Both the position numbers and the translations under genes were made by a program. DNA of 64,000 nt from Plasmopara viticola (Eukaryota; Oomycota; Peronosporomycetes; Peronosporales; Peronosporaceae), in the NCBI GenBank assembly GCA_001695595.3, contig MBPM02000110.1, positions 121,663-185,662 on the forward strand, given 5' to 3'. Positions 34,704 through 45,197 of this stretch are shown here, in pieces (the first letter of the stretch is position 1; each line of letters begins with the position of its first letter). Under the pieces are notes generated by a model. It did no database searches and had not been told where the DNA came from. It saw nothing but the letters and a program-made list of their open reading frames with translations.

Positions 34704-37640
34704 TCAGAAGAGCGGCAACTCCTCGGTTGAATCTGTCGGCAATGTACGCTTTTGAGCTCGAATTGCTGCCATCAAGTCGAGAGGTTTACCAGCTCGTGAT
34801 GCCTTGGTTGACGATTGCCTTTGATTGTCAAGGCAGCCTTTGTTTCTGACCAGACTCTCATTTTGCTTTCGTCGAGCCTTGATTGCTTCAAACAAAGACG
34901 CACTAATGGGTACAGCGGGATGGTTGGCAGTCGGATTGTCCGACAAAAGGTGTTGATTAGTCCCATCTGTCCTCTTTACCCACGATACTCTTTTTCCTTC
35001 ACTTGCAGCATTGCCTTTGTCCACGTTCTTCAACGCTATGACGTCTCTCTGCCTTACCCCGTCGATCAAGTATTCTCGTGCGTAGCCTTGGGCTTCGAGC
35101 AAGGCCTTTTCTCCCGCACCTTCTGGATCGCTTTTCACAATGAATTCCGTCACATACTCTGCCTCTGTTGTAAAACCCAATCCAGAGTATAATCTTTGTA
35201 CCCTTTCCTCTGTGCGTACAGGACACGCCGAGCCCGCGATTTCGCACTTGTGCTTAGCGCCAATCACGCTTTCGTCGTCGCCCACTTTGTCCTGGTAATG
35301 CTTCGTAAAAGTAGTCGCCGCCGTCATATAGGCTTCTTTAAGCTTACAGTACCAAGCGTATTTCCTCTGGGCCATGCCATCCTTTTGCTGCTTTGTCCAT
35401 TCCTTGAAAGGTCCTTTCATTACAGCGTGAAGAGCACGGCGTTCCAGTAGCGATAGACCACTTGTGCGGTATCCTTCAATCACACTTGGATGCATCTTCA
35501 CAATAGTTCTTGGGTCAGTTCGCAAGAGCTGAAGCACATTCGTGCGCTTCAGCCGTCTTGCCAACTCTGGAGGAAACTTTTTGCCAGTGGGCGTCACGAT
35601 TTCGATCAATTCACGCTCCGAGAGCCGTACCGTGTCGACTGGAATTGCAGACCGTAACAAGCGTAAGGCTTCTCTATTTGCTCGCTCATTTGCCTCTTCC
35701 CATTCTTGTTCTTGACGTCGTTGTTCTTCAATATACTCGTCAGTCATGACAAGCGCCATGTGATACTTTTCCATTTCCTGCTCTAATATGTAATATTCCT
35801 TCCGTGCAGCAGCTTGAGCTTGCTTGTCTCCCAGCACCACCTCGGACGATCCAATTTCTTGTAATCGCTTTGAATCTCAATCACTCTCCTCTTTGCCACC
35901 TTGTACGGAATGACTTCTGCCACGGAAATACCCGCTTGTTGCAACTGTCGCTCCAACACCTTGAGTTTCTTCTTCAATGCATCACTTTCGTCGTCTTCAT
36001 TTGAGTACACCTCGGTTTGCCGCATCTTACTTAACAGATCGAGTCGCGATTGTACGCAGCTTGTCTTGCATTGACTTCCTGCTTGCAAAGCTGTTCTTGT
36101 AAAAGTTTAATTGTCGCTCGAGCATCGTGCAACTGCACTTGTTGCTCAAGAGAGAGAAGATCTTGCTGGCTTTCCTGTGAAGCAATTTGTGCTTCCAACG
36201 CTTGAATGCGCTCTTGACTTGCTTCAACCTCTTTTTCAAGCTGTTTCGCTTTCAAAACAGCTTCGAGCTCGTCCTCAATATGTCGCGAGCTAGAATAGTT
36301 GCCACCAAGAATTGTATCGCTGGTGAATGAAAAGTCGGATCTCGTGTTGATTGTAGACGAAGTGCGATCTGATGTGTTGTCCGATGGTGATAACGACAGT
36401 GACGCTTGAAGGGATCCTGTGTTTGAGGCAAGTGGTACAGGTAATGCTGCAGCTGGCGTAAAAATGGAAGATTTGCAATGACCAGCGTTGCCATCATTTG
36501 CTAACTTGTACGAGCTCAGTTCACCATTGGCATCCGACTGATTCGACCCTTCCTCTTGTTTCTTCCTGTACGCGACAAAACAACACGTACAAATCCGAAG
36601 CTTGTCCTCCATCAATGGCGTTTTTACTAGGCGACATACAGAGCACCGCCTGCAAATGACTTCTCCACACATTCGACATAAATGGCGTTTACGCAGGACG
36701 TTAAACTCGCGCATGCAGACATAACATGCCTTTCGCGTGCTGATCAGAAAAAAAAAACGAGTAAGAGCCGAGCATTTACCGAATAAGTGGAGAAAAAAGT
36801 ACCCAAGTAAAAGTCGTCGGTCTCGTGGCACAAAGTGCTGATCTAGCAGTACACGCGATGCCATGGTAGCGTCACAAGTAGCTGACGAGGTGATTGTACT
36901 GGCTGCTTGAACGCCGTCATCACTGTCGGATTCAAAGCTAGCACTATAACGTATCGATGACACGGTTCCCCACCCTGTCTGATCAGTTTTGCCAAGCTTT
37001 CCTTCATCCTCGCTGTTAGTGCTGCTGCCGTTTTCACTCTTGCTTCGTGTTTTGCCTAGTCGCATCCTATTCGACCTCTTCTTCTTGGCTCCTTTCTTGC
37101 CAGAATCTTGCCGAAAGTCCGTTGCTTTTGTCGTTTTGACCTTCGTTCTCAGAGTGCTAGCATCAAACAATATCACCGGTACAGCTTGCTCACGCTGCAT
37201 GCTGGAGAAAACGTCCTTTGACTCCCTTTTGATGTACTCTCACCGATTTCAAATGCGCTCGTATCGAGCTCCTTTTTCCGTTGAAAAGAAGCCGCAAGAG
37301 CAGTTGCAGTACTCGATGGTGATAGCAATACCGTTGTTGATCGTGGCAATGATGCCTTGTTGGACTCGTTCGATGAGATTGGTAACTTGGAGCGCGTTTT
37401 CGTATCTACAAAAGGGGCATCTTCTGGATACAGCTGAATAGTTTGCCGTTCGAATGAAGCTGCCTTGCTTTCAGTGCATTCTCGCGTCAAAAAAGCCGTT
37501 TGTGGTGGTAAGGAACGATTCGCTCGCAACGTGATGGATGCAAGGAGATTGTCGTCCAATCCATTCAATAATGAAGGATCCGAGTGCACGAGCTGCATAA
37601 GGACCTTTTGCTTACCTGTGGTATTATGCATTCGGCTCAT
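34704..37640 (-). CDS. FYVE zinc finger/coiled-coil protein with possible WH2 tail (copy B, frame breaks)
   Basis: The FYVE finger is split by a 63-bp intron (36740-36802, phase 2). The exon 36803-37200 ends with the sequence leading into the finger, and the next exon starts TRKACYVC, followed by RKRHLCRMCGEVICRRC and RICTCC, the eight-cysteine pattern that binds PI3P on endosomes. A Ser-rich linker and a heptad-like coiled coil follow (to about 36040). The next frame, 36088 to 34704, is also coiled-coil at first and ends with two short motifs, LFEAIKARR and LMAAIRAQKR, which resemble actin-binding WH2 motifs. The frame changes near 36060, identical in both copies, so it may be an intron or a gene boundary. 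A second break near 35872 is one missing base in B only. The 5' segment 37173-37640 (ATG at 37638) is joined only by an unexplained frame change near 37200. One gene or two remains open. Confidence 0.6.
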
Positions 37641-38240
37641 CACACTCACTAACAAAGGCGCTATGCAGAGTTGTGCACTCAAAAAACTGCTAGAGCTCAA
37701 ATACTGCCAATGTGCGCTAAGAGATGCGATTGAAGCCAAAGGGTTCTAATACACTTTTCAACGACTCGACAGTCGCGCTTGCTGGAACTGGTAAATGCGC
37801 TCGTACAAAAATTAGAAATTTCCACATATAGTGCACGCAAGAGCTATTCGATTGAAGCGACAAATGGTGGGTTGTCTGTCGGTCTGTACGCTCGCTTCGA
37901 CGAAACTTCCCTGGAACGGTTAATAATTAGTGTCGACCGTTGAACAAGTACTTGCGAGTTAAAAACAAGTACGAATTACTCATTGACGACTTATTTAGCC
38001 TGACTCGCCTCTAGATTACTGTATCAACAACAAACGTGGCAGTTACTGTCTTCTACGTTGGCTTACCATAGACTCCTCGTGCGTAATACAAGCTGCGTGC
38101 GCCCTCGTTATCTTCACCATCTTGTTACTCAGACCAAACGCAATATTGATTTTGAGATAAACTTGAAAACATCTTCTCTCTTTTTGTACTTACCAAAAAA
38201 AAGGTTGACATACTGGACGCACTATACTACGTGCGTATTG
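37641..38240. other. Intergenic, upstream of the FYVE gene and downstream of the 5-phosphatase
   Basis: About 600 bp with no recognised gene. It should contain the FYVE-gene promoter and the 3' processing region of the phosphatase gene. Confidence 0.5.
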
Positions 38241-41206
38241 TCACTTGGCAAAAGTCTTGCTTCGCACGGAAAAAACGACCAATAACGGGTGCCCATCGAG
38301 GTGCACCCTCATCGAGTCATTGTAAAGTGGTACACGGTACTTGACTTCGCCTCCTTCTTGCTGGCGGGCAACACGTTTAAGCGAGAGTGTACAGTGACCA
38401 TTTACCGATTCATTCTTTACCCAAACCAGCATATGGAGCTGTTCGAGTGGTCGGGCATGCTGTAAGACGGCATTAAGCGATAAATTCAGTCCATTGGAGC
38501 CCTGACACCGCTCACCAATGACGTCACATTGCTTTGAATCCTCTCCAACTAAGGGCGCAACGATGCGCGTTTTCTTCGGAACCACCGTACTAGAGTCGCC
38601 CCAAACCAAAAACATGTTGAACACTCTTAAAACTGTCGACACAGGACGCTGTTGAGCTTTCATCTGCCGGACGACACGAGCTTGATCGAAATAGCTGCCA
38701 TTTACCGCGCTTGAATATCGGTCTGTATCGTTAATTTTATTTGTCGTCGAAAAAGAACGTGAATTGCGATGCGCTAATTTCCGTGGGGATCCCAAGACAT
38801 TGCTATCTCGATCCGGAAAGCTGAGCACAAAAGTACCGTACACGGGACTATGATCACTCACATCCATGCCATCACCGTGATTTACCGATCGATAATTGTC
38901 AATATATTGTGGTACCTGATTTCGACAAGTCGGATCCGGGACTTTTTCAGGAATAAGTTTCGAGTCACTGACAAGAAGTGAGTGGATCAAGATACGGTCG
39001 CACCACCCAGGCACGCGTTTTTTCACTTTTCCTCCTTTGTAAAATGGCTCCTTATAAAGCACACGCCAGACCAGTGATGGCCACAACGGCAGCGTCTCGT
39101 TCACAGGTCCACGCTTTGGAAACTTTTTATACGTTGGATAGAAGTCGGGGAATTTGTGTGGCTCAGTAAATCCTTCAAAGACCCCCCCATTTCGACGGTC
39201 ATTCAACAACCCGTCAAACTTGTCGTGAAGCTCGAGATTGCGACCCTCCTCAAGCATGTGGAGTACCATCTGAGGGTCAAGTAATACAATGCGATAATTC
39301 ATGTCCCCCATCCACACGACATGATGAAACTGTTCCGTTAAGTCAAAGCTGTAGTGACCCATTACTCGACCTAAACTGGCATTCAAATTCCGAATCTGCT
39401 CACGGCGGTAAGTATCATTTCGTGCGTCCAAGTGACAATTTACGAACACGATCGTCGTATGGTTAATCATCAAAGCTATGGCAACACCACCTTTTGAACC
39501 GCTTGTCAATTTAAATTTATGTGCACCTGCGCGAATTAGCTTTACTTTGTTCTGAATGTCTGCACAATAAAATACGGCCATGCCCGTAAACTTCGTACCA
39601 ACAAAAGCCCATCCCCACGACCGTGAACAGCATCAATCACAGCGTCAGGAGGATAATTCTTGTGATTCACCATAAAGCTGCTATTTTTCATCTCCATGCG
39701 ATAATAGCGCACACCTCGCTCATTACGATTAAGATATGCCTCTACAGCGTGATAAACATTCTCTGAAACGCCTTCTTGAATTCCAAGCACATACAACTGA
39801 TATCCATGCGGTAAAAAGTTCTGCAACATAGTTGCAGAATGCTGTTCATCTATAATCCCTTTTCCATCATCAAATGGATCAGCCGCGCCCAGGTTCCACG
39901 TGCCTACCCACATACGCACGTCCCACATACTCGATCTCTTTGCAGCCTTTGAAGTCGACGTAGTCGTTGGTGCCGATGAAATACAACCAGTTCGTAGTCC
40001 TGCCTCAAGATACGAACGCGGCGATGTGACGCGACTCTCCAGCTCGTCTGAGCTTTCATCGAGGCTTAAACCAGTCAAAGATGGGCTGTGTTGAGCTACA
40101 CTTGCAGAGGAGTACCGTGCTTTCTGTAGCGCATAGTGCTCCGGCCGCATGCTCGTGCACTCTTCTTCCGTCTCTGAGCTTGAGTCGCTCTTGCGAGAGG
40201 TCTCATGCGTACTTGGCGTTGCAGTCACAGTTGCCTTAATTGTTCCGATCTTGTCCCCACCGTTAGCGGTGGTGGACGCAATAAAAGGGAACGTGTGGAG
40301 TTTCTCAAGCACGACCTCAGGATGCTCAAGATCCGCCAAGTTGTTGCAGCTAAAACTACTCTTGACGTTATTTGCTCCATTCCAATAGCCCGAGCGTAGC
40401 TTCCCGGCCACTTCTGTGACGCCACCAGCCAAGGCCAACCGTCTCGTACGCGTTCGATGTGATGCAGCAGCTGCTTCGGCTACTGTCAGTCCCGTAAAGC
40501 CAAAGCCATTTGCACAGCTGCGTGACTTGTTAAGACTTCCGCGGTGTTGGTGAAAACCTGATGATTTCGTCTCTATATTCGATTCAGACGGTCTCAACGC
40601 GCGCACGTCAAAGGTCTGCGGTGGTTTTTTGCCATTCTTGAGCCAAAAATTCTCCAGCTCCAGTTCCTGAACTCGTCGACTCAATCTTGCAGCCGTCTCG
40701 GCCCATTCATCCGAGGTACGTCGGTGCTCAACTTCATGTGCGTGACCACTACTTACGTCATGACATTTTACAGCGTTTTCAAAGCAGCTGCTGCTCAATT
40801 TGTGCCGTCGCTCGCCTACTTCAGTGCTGACACTACGTGGTGGAAGTCCTGTGCGTTTCCATGAACTTACATAAGGACTGCTCATAACGCTGCTGCCATC
40901 CGAGCTTCCTGTGCGTTGTTTCCTCGGCGCCGACGCCGCATATGGCAATGACGCTGGTGACGTGGGTGGCACCAGCGTCGACACAGCGTCTGACTTGCGA
41001 TGTTGGGCAGGCGAGGCAAGTCGACGCTGGCTGAGCGTCTGATTGGACGCGGGCGCGAGCAGCGAGGACGGCTCGTCGAACTGCGTAAACGCACGAGTCA
41101 CGCGGATGCGAGGGCCTTCAGGCGAGGACGAGACGACGTTGAGTGGACGACTGGCCATGCTAGCATTATTAGGGCCATCCATGCGCTGGGCTAGTCTCTC
41201 GACCAT
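38241..41206 (-). CDS. Inositol polyphosphate 5-phosphatase (one apparent frameshift)
   Basis: The ATG at 41204-41206 opens a frame with a roughly 420-residue disordered, Ser-rich leader. The catalytic domain then begins (WVGTWNLGAADP, LGIQEG). The frame breaks near 39608, inside a run of three Gs: a GDGAFVGTKFTG-type block is interrupted and the protein resumes in another frame as MAVFYCADIQNK. Downstream are the further family motifs FVNCHLDA, WMGDMNYRI, a PGWCDRILI segment and SDHSPVYGTF, which contain the Asn, Asp and His residues of the active site. A C-terminal beta-rich part may be a C2-like domain. The enzyme removes the 5-phosphate from phosphoinositides such as PI(4,5)P2. The break is one missing base in a homopolymer with all motifs intact on both sides, so a sequence error is more likely than a dead gene. 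Confidence 0.85.
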
Positions 41207-41903
41207 GTTGCGCAATATGCCAAGACGTTTATGCGGCGGCTCTCCTGTCCCTTGTTCTCACACTCAGGCTGAACTCACTGACTGAAAAGAAGCGTTTTTG
41301 TACCAAGCTGTTTTCCTGACGTTACATGCGATTGTGATCGGTCCGTCAAGATCTTGCTGCAATCTCTTGCTCTCAAACGCGGCGTTCTTTGTACGTGGGC
41401 AGACACTAGTTAAGATAAATACAGCACGAGGATGGAGATCTAGACTTGGCGAGTGCGGAACTTCAACATTCAAAAGCGGAAGAATGTGTGTTTTCCCTGC
41501 TGAAGTTTTTTCTCAAGAGGTGGGGAAAGAATTTTATTGAGTGGACTGATGGAAAGGAGTATTATTTATAGAGTACTTGAATAAATTCTTGGCCCTATCT
41601 GGAGGACCTCATGCGCCAACTTCAGTCTACATCCATTCATATGAATTAGGACACCATCCTGAAACGTTCGGTAGAACCTCGAGTCTGTGAGATGCCATTA
41701 TTGGGGAGACGGAATCTCTGTAGCTAATTTTGAGTTGTAAAGGCTTTGTTGGTTAATTCCGTTGATTAATTTCAGGGTGCAACAAATCATGCTCAGGATT
41801 ACCATCGTGTTTAACTCTAGCATCGGACAAAATGGATACGGCCATTATCTTAATGCAATCGTGTATTTCTTCGTTTCACCAGTAAGCATGGTGAAAATAA
41901 ATT
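41207..41903. other. Intergenic between the 5-phosphatase and the CRN pseudogene
   Basis: No gene recognised in about 700 bp. The left end should hold the phosphatase promoter. Confidence 0.5.
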
Positions 41904-43105
41904 CTACGCATACATGTGAGCATAAACGGGCATCGACTGCACCAGGTGCAATCCATACTCCATGCGCCTCGCCATGGGAAACTCTGGTTCCACCACATCA
42001 GTTATTAACTCGTATCTCTCCATCATCTCCTCGGCTCTTGTATCAACCGTCATGGGCAAAAAATCGTCAACCTTGAGGTTCTTGACCGGCTGAGGAAGGA
42101 ATGGCAGGCGAAACAGGGTCGACCTTGGTCGTTTTAATACAAAGAAAGGTCTTGAGAAACTTATATGCATTCATCAACGTAAAGTGGGTCTACACGTGCT
42201 TGTCACTGAAGCACGCGAAATGCCAGTGGTCGTTCAAATTAGTCAACACACTCAGTGGGCGACAGTTGAGAAGAGCCTTTAGGCTACAGCTCACGAGTTG
42301 ACCAACCGCTTGAGGCACATGACTTGTCTCGACCTTCTTCTTAAGTCTAATCACCACGCTGACCTTGCCAGTGTCACAAGCGAATCTCCTCGATTGATGA
42401 GCAGTACATCCGCAGTACCGTTCATTCGGATAGAAAATCTTGGGTCCACAATGCTCAGGACTGACTTATCGCCTGCAATATCATCGAGTACGAAATCTCC
42501 TCAATCCATCAATGTCGAAAGATGTTGGCGCAAGTACGCCATATGCCCAGTTTTCTGGTTTGGCTCGTTCTCCGGGACTTTCGGAATCCACAAATAACCC
42601 GGAGCATTATGTGGTTCGATGATATCAGGAACATTCTCAACCAAGCGCATCTTTCTAACAAGTCGTTCTTCCATCTCAGTATCCAAATCTAAAAACGAAT
42701 ATTTTACCCAATTCTTCGGCGTCTCCTGGAACAGTGAATACCATCATGAGAGTTTTAGTATTGTGTCAGTGCACAGAGCTCGCAACAATGCTAACTCAAC
42801 TTTTGTTGTGAAGGACTCCAGTCAAAGACACATCTTCCGGCAACTCCACCAGCACGTGAATGTCATCTTCGGCTCGCTCATATTTCTTGCTGAAGTATGC
42901 ATCGTTGTCATCGTCGATGAAGCTCTCATACTTGGACAGCAGCCATTTCACCACATCATTAGCCTGCTTTGTTGCTAACTCTTTCTTGTAAGAAGTCGAA
43001 AGAAGATCCCCAGCAGTTGGCTGAGCGTCATTATTAAGCCATCCACTTTAGCTTCTAGATTGGTCATTTGATTCTTTGACTCTTCAAGTTGCGCTTCATT
43101 TCTAC
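41904..43105 (-). pseudogene. Crinkler (CRN) effector pseudogene
   Basis: On the minus strand, fragments in changing frames follow the layout of Phytophthora CRN proteins. Near 42840-42876 is the junction motif IHVLVELPEDV that ends the conserved N-terminal region. Next come the C-terminal pieces [48 protein letters not shown] and LNDHWHF. The end, at 41904-42000, has an EEMMERYEL segment and closes with PVYAHMYA. At least four frame changes and stops at about 42240 and 42070 break the gene, and the N-terminal LFLAK part is absent. In related CRNs the segment before KKK carries an acidic residue (ELKKK type) of a nuclease-like PD-(D/E)XK fold; here it reads RLKKK. CRNs are host-directed effectors that act in plant nuclei. 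This copy cannot make a full protein. Confidence 0.82.
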
Positions 43106-43456
43106 AGGATCAAAAAAAATTTCGGAAAAGGTTGGGGTGACGCCCTCCTTCCAAGCGCGGGGGCTAAATGCTCGCGCGCTTCGGGCAGGTGCTCTCGGGC
43201 ATCTGCAGGTCTCTAACGAGTCTCACCCTCGACGCGACGGTCTCCAGCACCAGGGCGCCACCTGGGCTCTTACCAAGTCAGAAAAACACAACATAATGGA
43301 AGACCCTCACGGCCTCGGTGCTGGCTGCACTGCCCGCCGAACGAGACTCGACGTATGCGGACACCACTCTATGCCGTGGACTAGCATAGAGCCTAGCACG
43401 TGCATAACTTGGCAACGCGATAACGTAATACAATACAATACAAGGATCAAAAAAAA
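43106..43456. mobile_element. SINE-like insertion with 14-bp flanking direct repeats
   Basis: The 14-bp sequence aggatcaaaaaaaa occurs at 43106-43119 and again at 43443-43456. Between the two copies lies a GC-rich body, unlike the AT-rich surroundings, that ends in a short pentamer tail (three aatac-type units at about 43425-43441). Direct flanking repeats plus a simple-sequence tail are typical of retroposed short elements. No clear tRNA-type A or B box was identified, so the family is unknown. It lies directly upstream of the CRN remains. Confidence 0.45.
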
Positions 43457-44314
43457 GATTTTATGTCCTTGTGAGTTTGATTACACAAGATTTACCCTTA
43501 TGACCCATGAGTTTTTTGATACAGCAGCTTCCAATCAATCTAATATAATTAATTTTGATATTTTTTATCCAGTGATGATACAGGCATTTGCTGGAATGAT
43601 ATCTGGAATTATGTACACCCATGTATTGGCAATTACTGTAATTCAATCAAAAACTTGTTTTAGAAACTTTTTATTAAAGTGTTGTTCGTCAATCGACGCT
43701 AATCCAACCCTACGATAATCATGTAAATCTTCATTACTATCTAGAAATTGCTTAATCTTCTCCAAAGTTTCCTGTTTAAACTTTAACTTTGTATCTATCT
43801 TAATGCCATTTAAAAAAACATATCTCTAAATAAACACAGTCTTAGAAAAATAATTTCAACTACAGCTTCCAACCATTATGACTTAATCATAGTCTAGTAC
43901 CTCTCCTGTTAAACGATCAACGCTCAAATTACGGCCGTAAATGATTCAGCATAAATAATTTGTGCCTTGAGTGCAATTGTTAACACCGCTGATCAAAACA
44001 GATTGTGGTACTTTAGAATTGGTTACTCGCGAATAGTCAGCAATTAGGACAAGTAAAATCGAAAAATCTAGCAACTGCTGCGTCAAGTTTGTACTAGCAT
44101 TACTGAAACGGCCACTGCTGGTCTCTGCTTATGGGATGAGAGCGACATATTTGATGTTCTTGAGCGAAGCCGACAACTCAAAGCTAAAAGCTACATTCTG
44201 CTGCGTTGTGCACCAGCTTTTTAAGCAAAGTATTGAGCATGACAATCAAGATAGTTAACTTTCTTAATTCGTTTCTAAACAATTTCCAAGGGTCAGCAAA
44301 TCATAGAAAGGAAT
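43457..44314 (-). other. AT-rich tract with decayed minus-strand coding potential, virus-like part
   Basis: Several minus-frame pieces read as protein rather than random sequence (for example FSFELSASLKNIKYVALIP and YGRNLSVDRLTGEVLDYD, about 43890-44220), separated by stops. No family was recognised. Base composition and position link it to the virus-like remains to the right. Confidence 0.35.
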
Positions 44315-45028
44315 TTATAGACGACTTGTGGTGGATGGGAAAATCTGACCAGCTGTAAAAAGAGTAGTTAACGAGTTCTGTAGTGGACCAAAAGCAACAC
44401 GAAGAGAGCCCGATGTCGCATTAGGAACACCATTTATTGGGCTACCAGTTGCAGCAGAAGCAATCATAACAGGAATCGTAGTACCAAATGTTAAAGTAGT
44501 TCTAGCCAGCGACATAGCCTTTGAGGCATCAGTGGTAACATCAACGTAACCATGGCAAACACGAAGTTTGATCTTGATTTGAGTATTAGCAATAAGATCA
44601 AATTCTTTCAAAATTGAATCTAGACTGATGAGACAAATCTTAAGCATGTGATTTCATGTGCCAGCAATACCACCACCAGCAGCAGCGGCTGATGAAGTAA
44701 AAGCAAAACCACTTTTACCATTTTGTTATATTAAAGACAGTAGACCGCCAGATCGCATCGCCATCCAACCATATGGATTCGCTGCAATGGATGGAGGTGA
44801 GTCACAAGTAGATTCAGAAATAAGGCCAGTAGCATCTGTAGTAAGACAAATTTCATTACACTTTTATCCAGCAAGTTGCCTAGCTACTGTTGTGGTATCC
44901 ATAATTATACTAGAGTAGGCTAAAAGTGGAAATCGAGGGCGGCAGGCATACAAACTATAAGTCACATAGTGAGCTGGAGATGCATCCAGAGTAAGCGCTG
45001 AAATTCCATTATTTTCATAAAGGGTCAT
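44315..45028 (-). pseudogene. Unrecognised relic gene, possibly fibre-like
   Basis: A 110-codon open minus frame (44315-44647) rich in Thr, Ala and Ser continues upstream, across stops, to about 45025. There it begins with NNGISALTLDASPA, a phrase reminiscent of beta-repeat fibre proteins of phages and large DNA viruses. The match is by eye and weak. The right end coincides with the proposed insertion point of the LINE at 45029. Confidence 0.35.
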
Positions 45029-45107
45029 TTGGTGCAGTGAGTTGACTACCTCTCCGCCAAGTCGGTATCGAATCCCACCACGGACGAAAACCGACAGGTG
45101 ATGCTAT

Positions 45108-45197
45108 CAGGGAGTCGAAAAATTGATGGCTTGCGATAAATGCCGAAGGCACCAGGGAGTCGAAAAGTTGATGGCTTGCGATAAATGCCGAAGGCAC
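45108..45197 (-). repeat. Two tandem 45-bp units near the LINE 3' end
   Basis: Units 45108-45152 and 45153-45197 differ at one position. The length is a multiple of three, and the minus frame reads the 15-residue unit SAFIASHQ plus FDSLVP twice. The following DNA to 45540 has further short gccgaaaa-type repeats. Confidence 0.85.

Larger units (their letters stand above)
19713..36974. repeat. Second copy (B) of the 17.2-kb block
   Basis: It starts directly after the Ns in the middle of ZNHIT2 and runs through to 36974, after which the sequence continues into unique DNA (rest of the FYVE gene). Copy B is 17,262 bp against 17,239 bp for copy A. The reading frames of the four-PDZ and FYVE genes are more complete here, so B is the better template for annotation in its right half. 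Confidence 0.95.

Noticed and set aside
2464..36974. A true recent tandem gene duplication
   Set aside because: The block boundary coincides exactly with a placeholder gap and both flanking genes are cut there. No junction sequence between the copies is present.
43089..43718. 209-codon plus-strand open frame across the SINE-like body
   Set aside because: It spans the CRN remains, the insertion and AT-rich DNA without any protein-like pattern; most likely chance.
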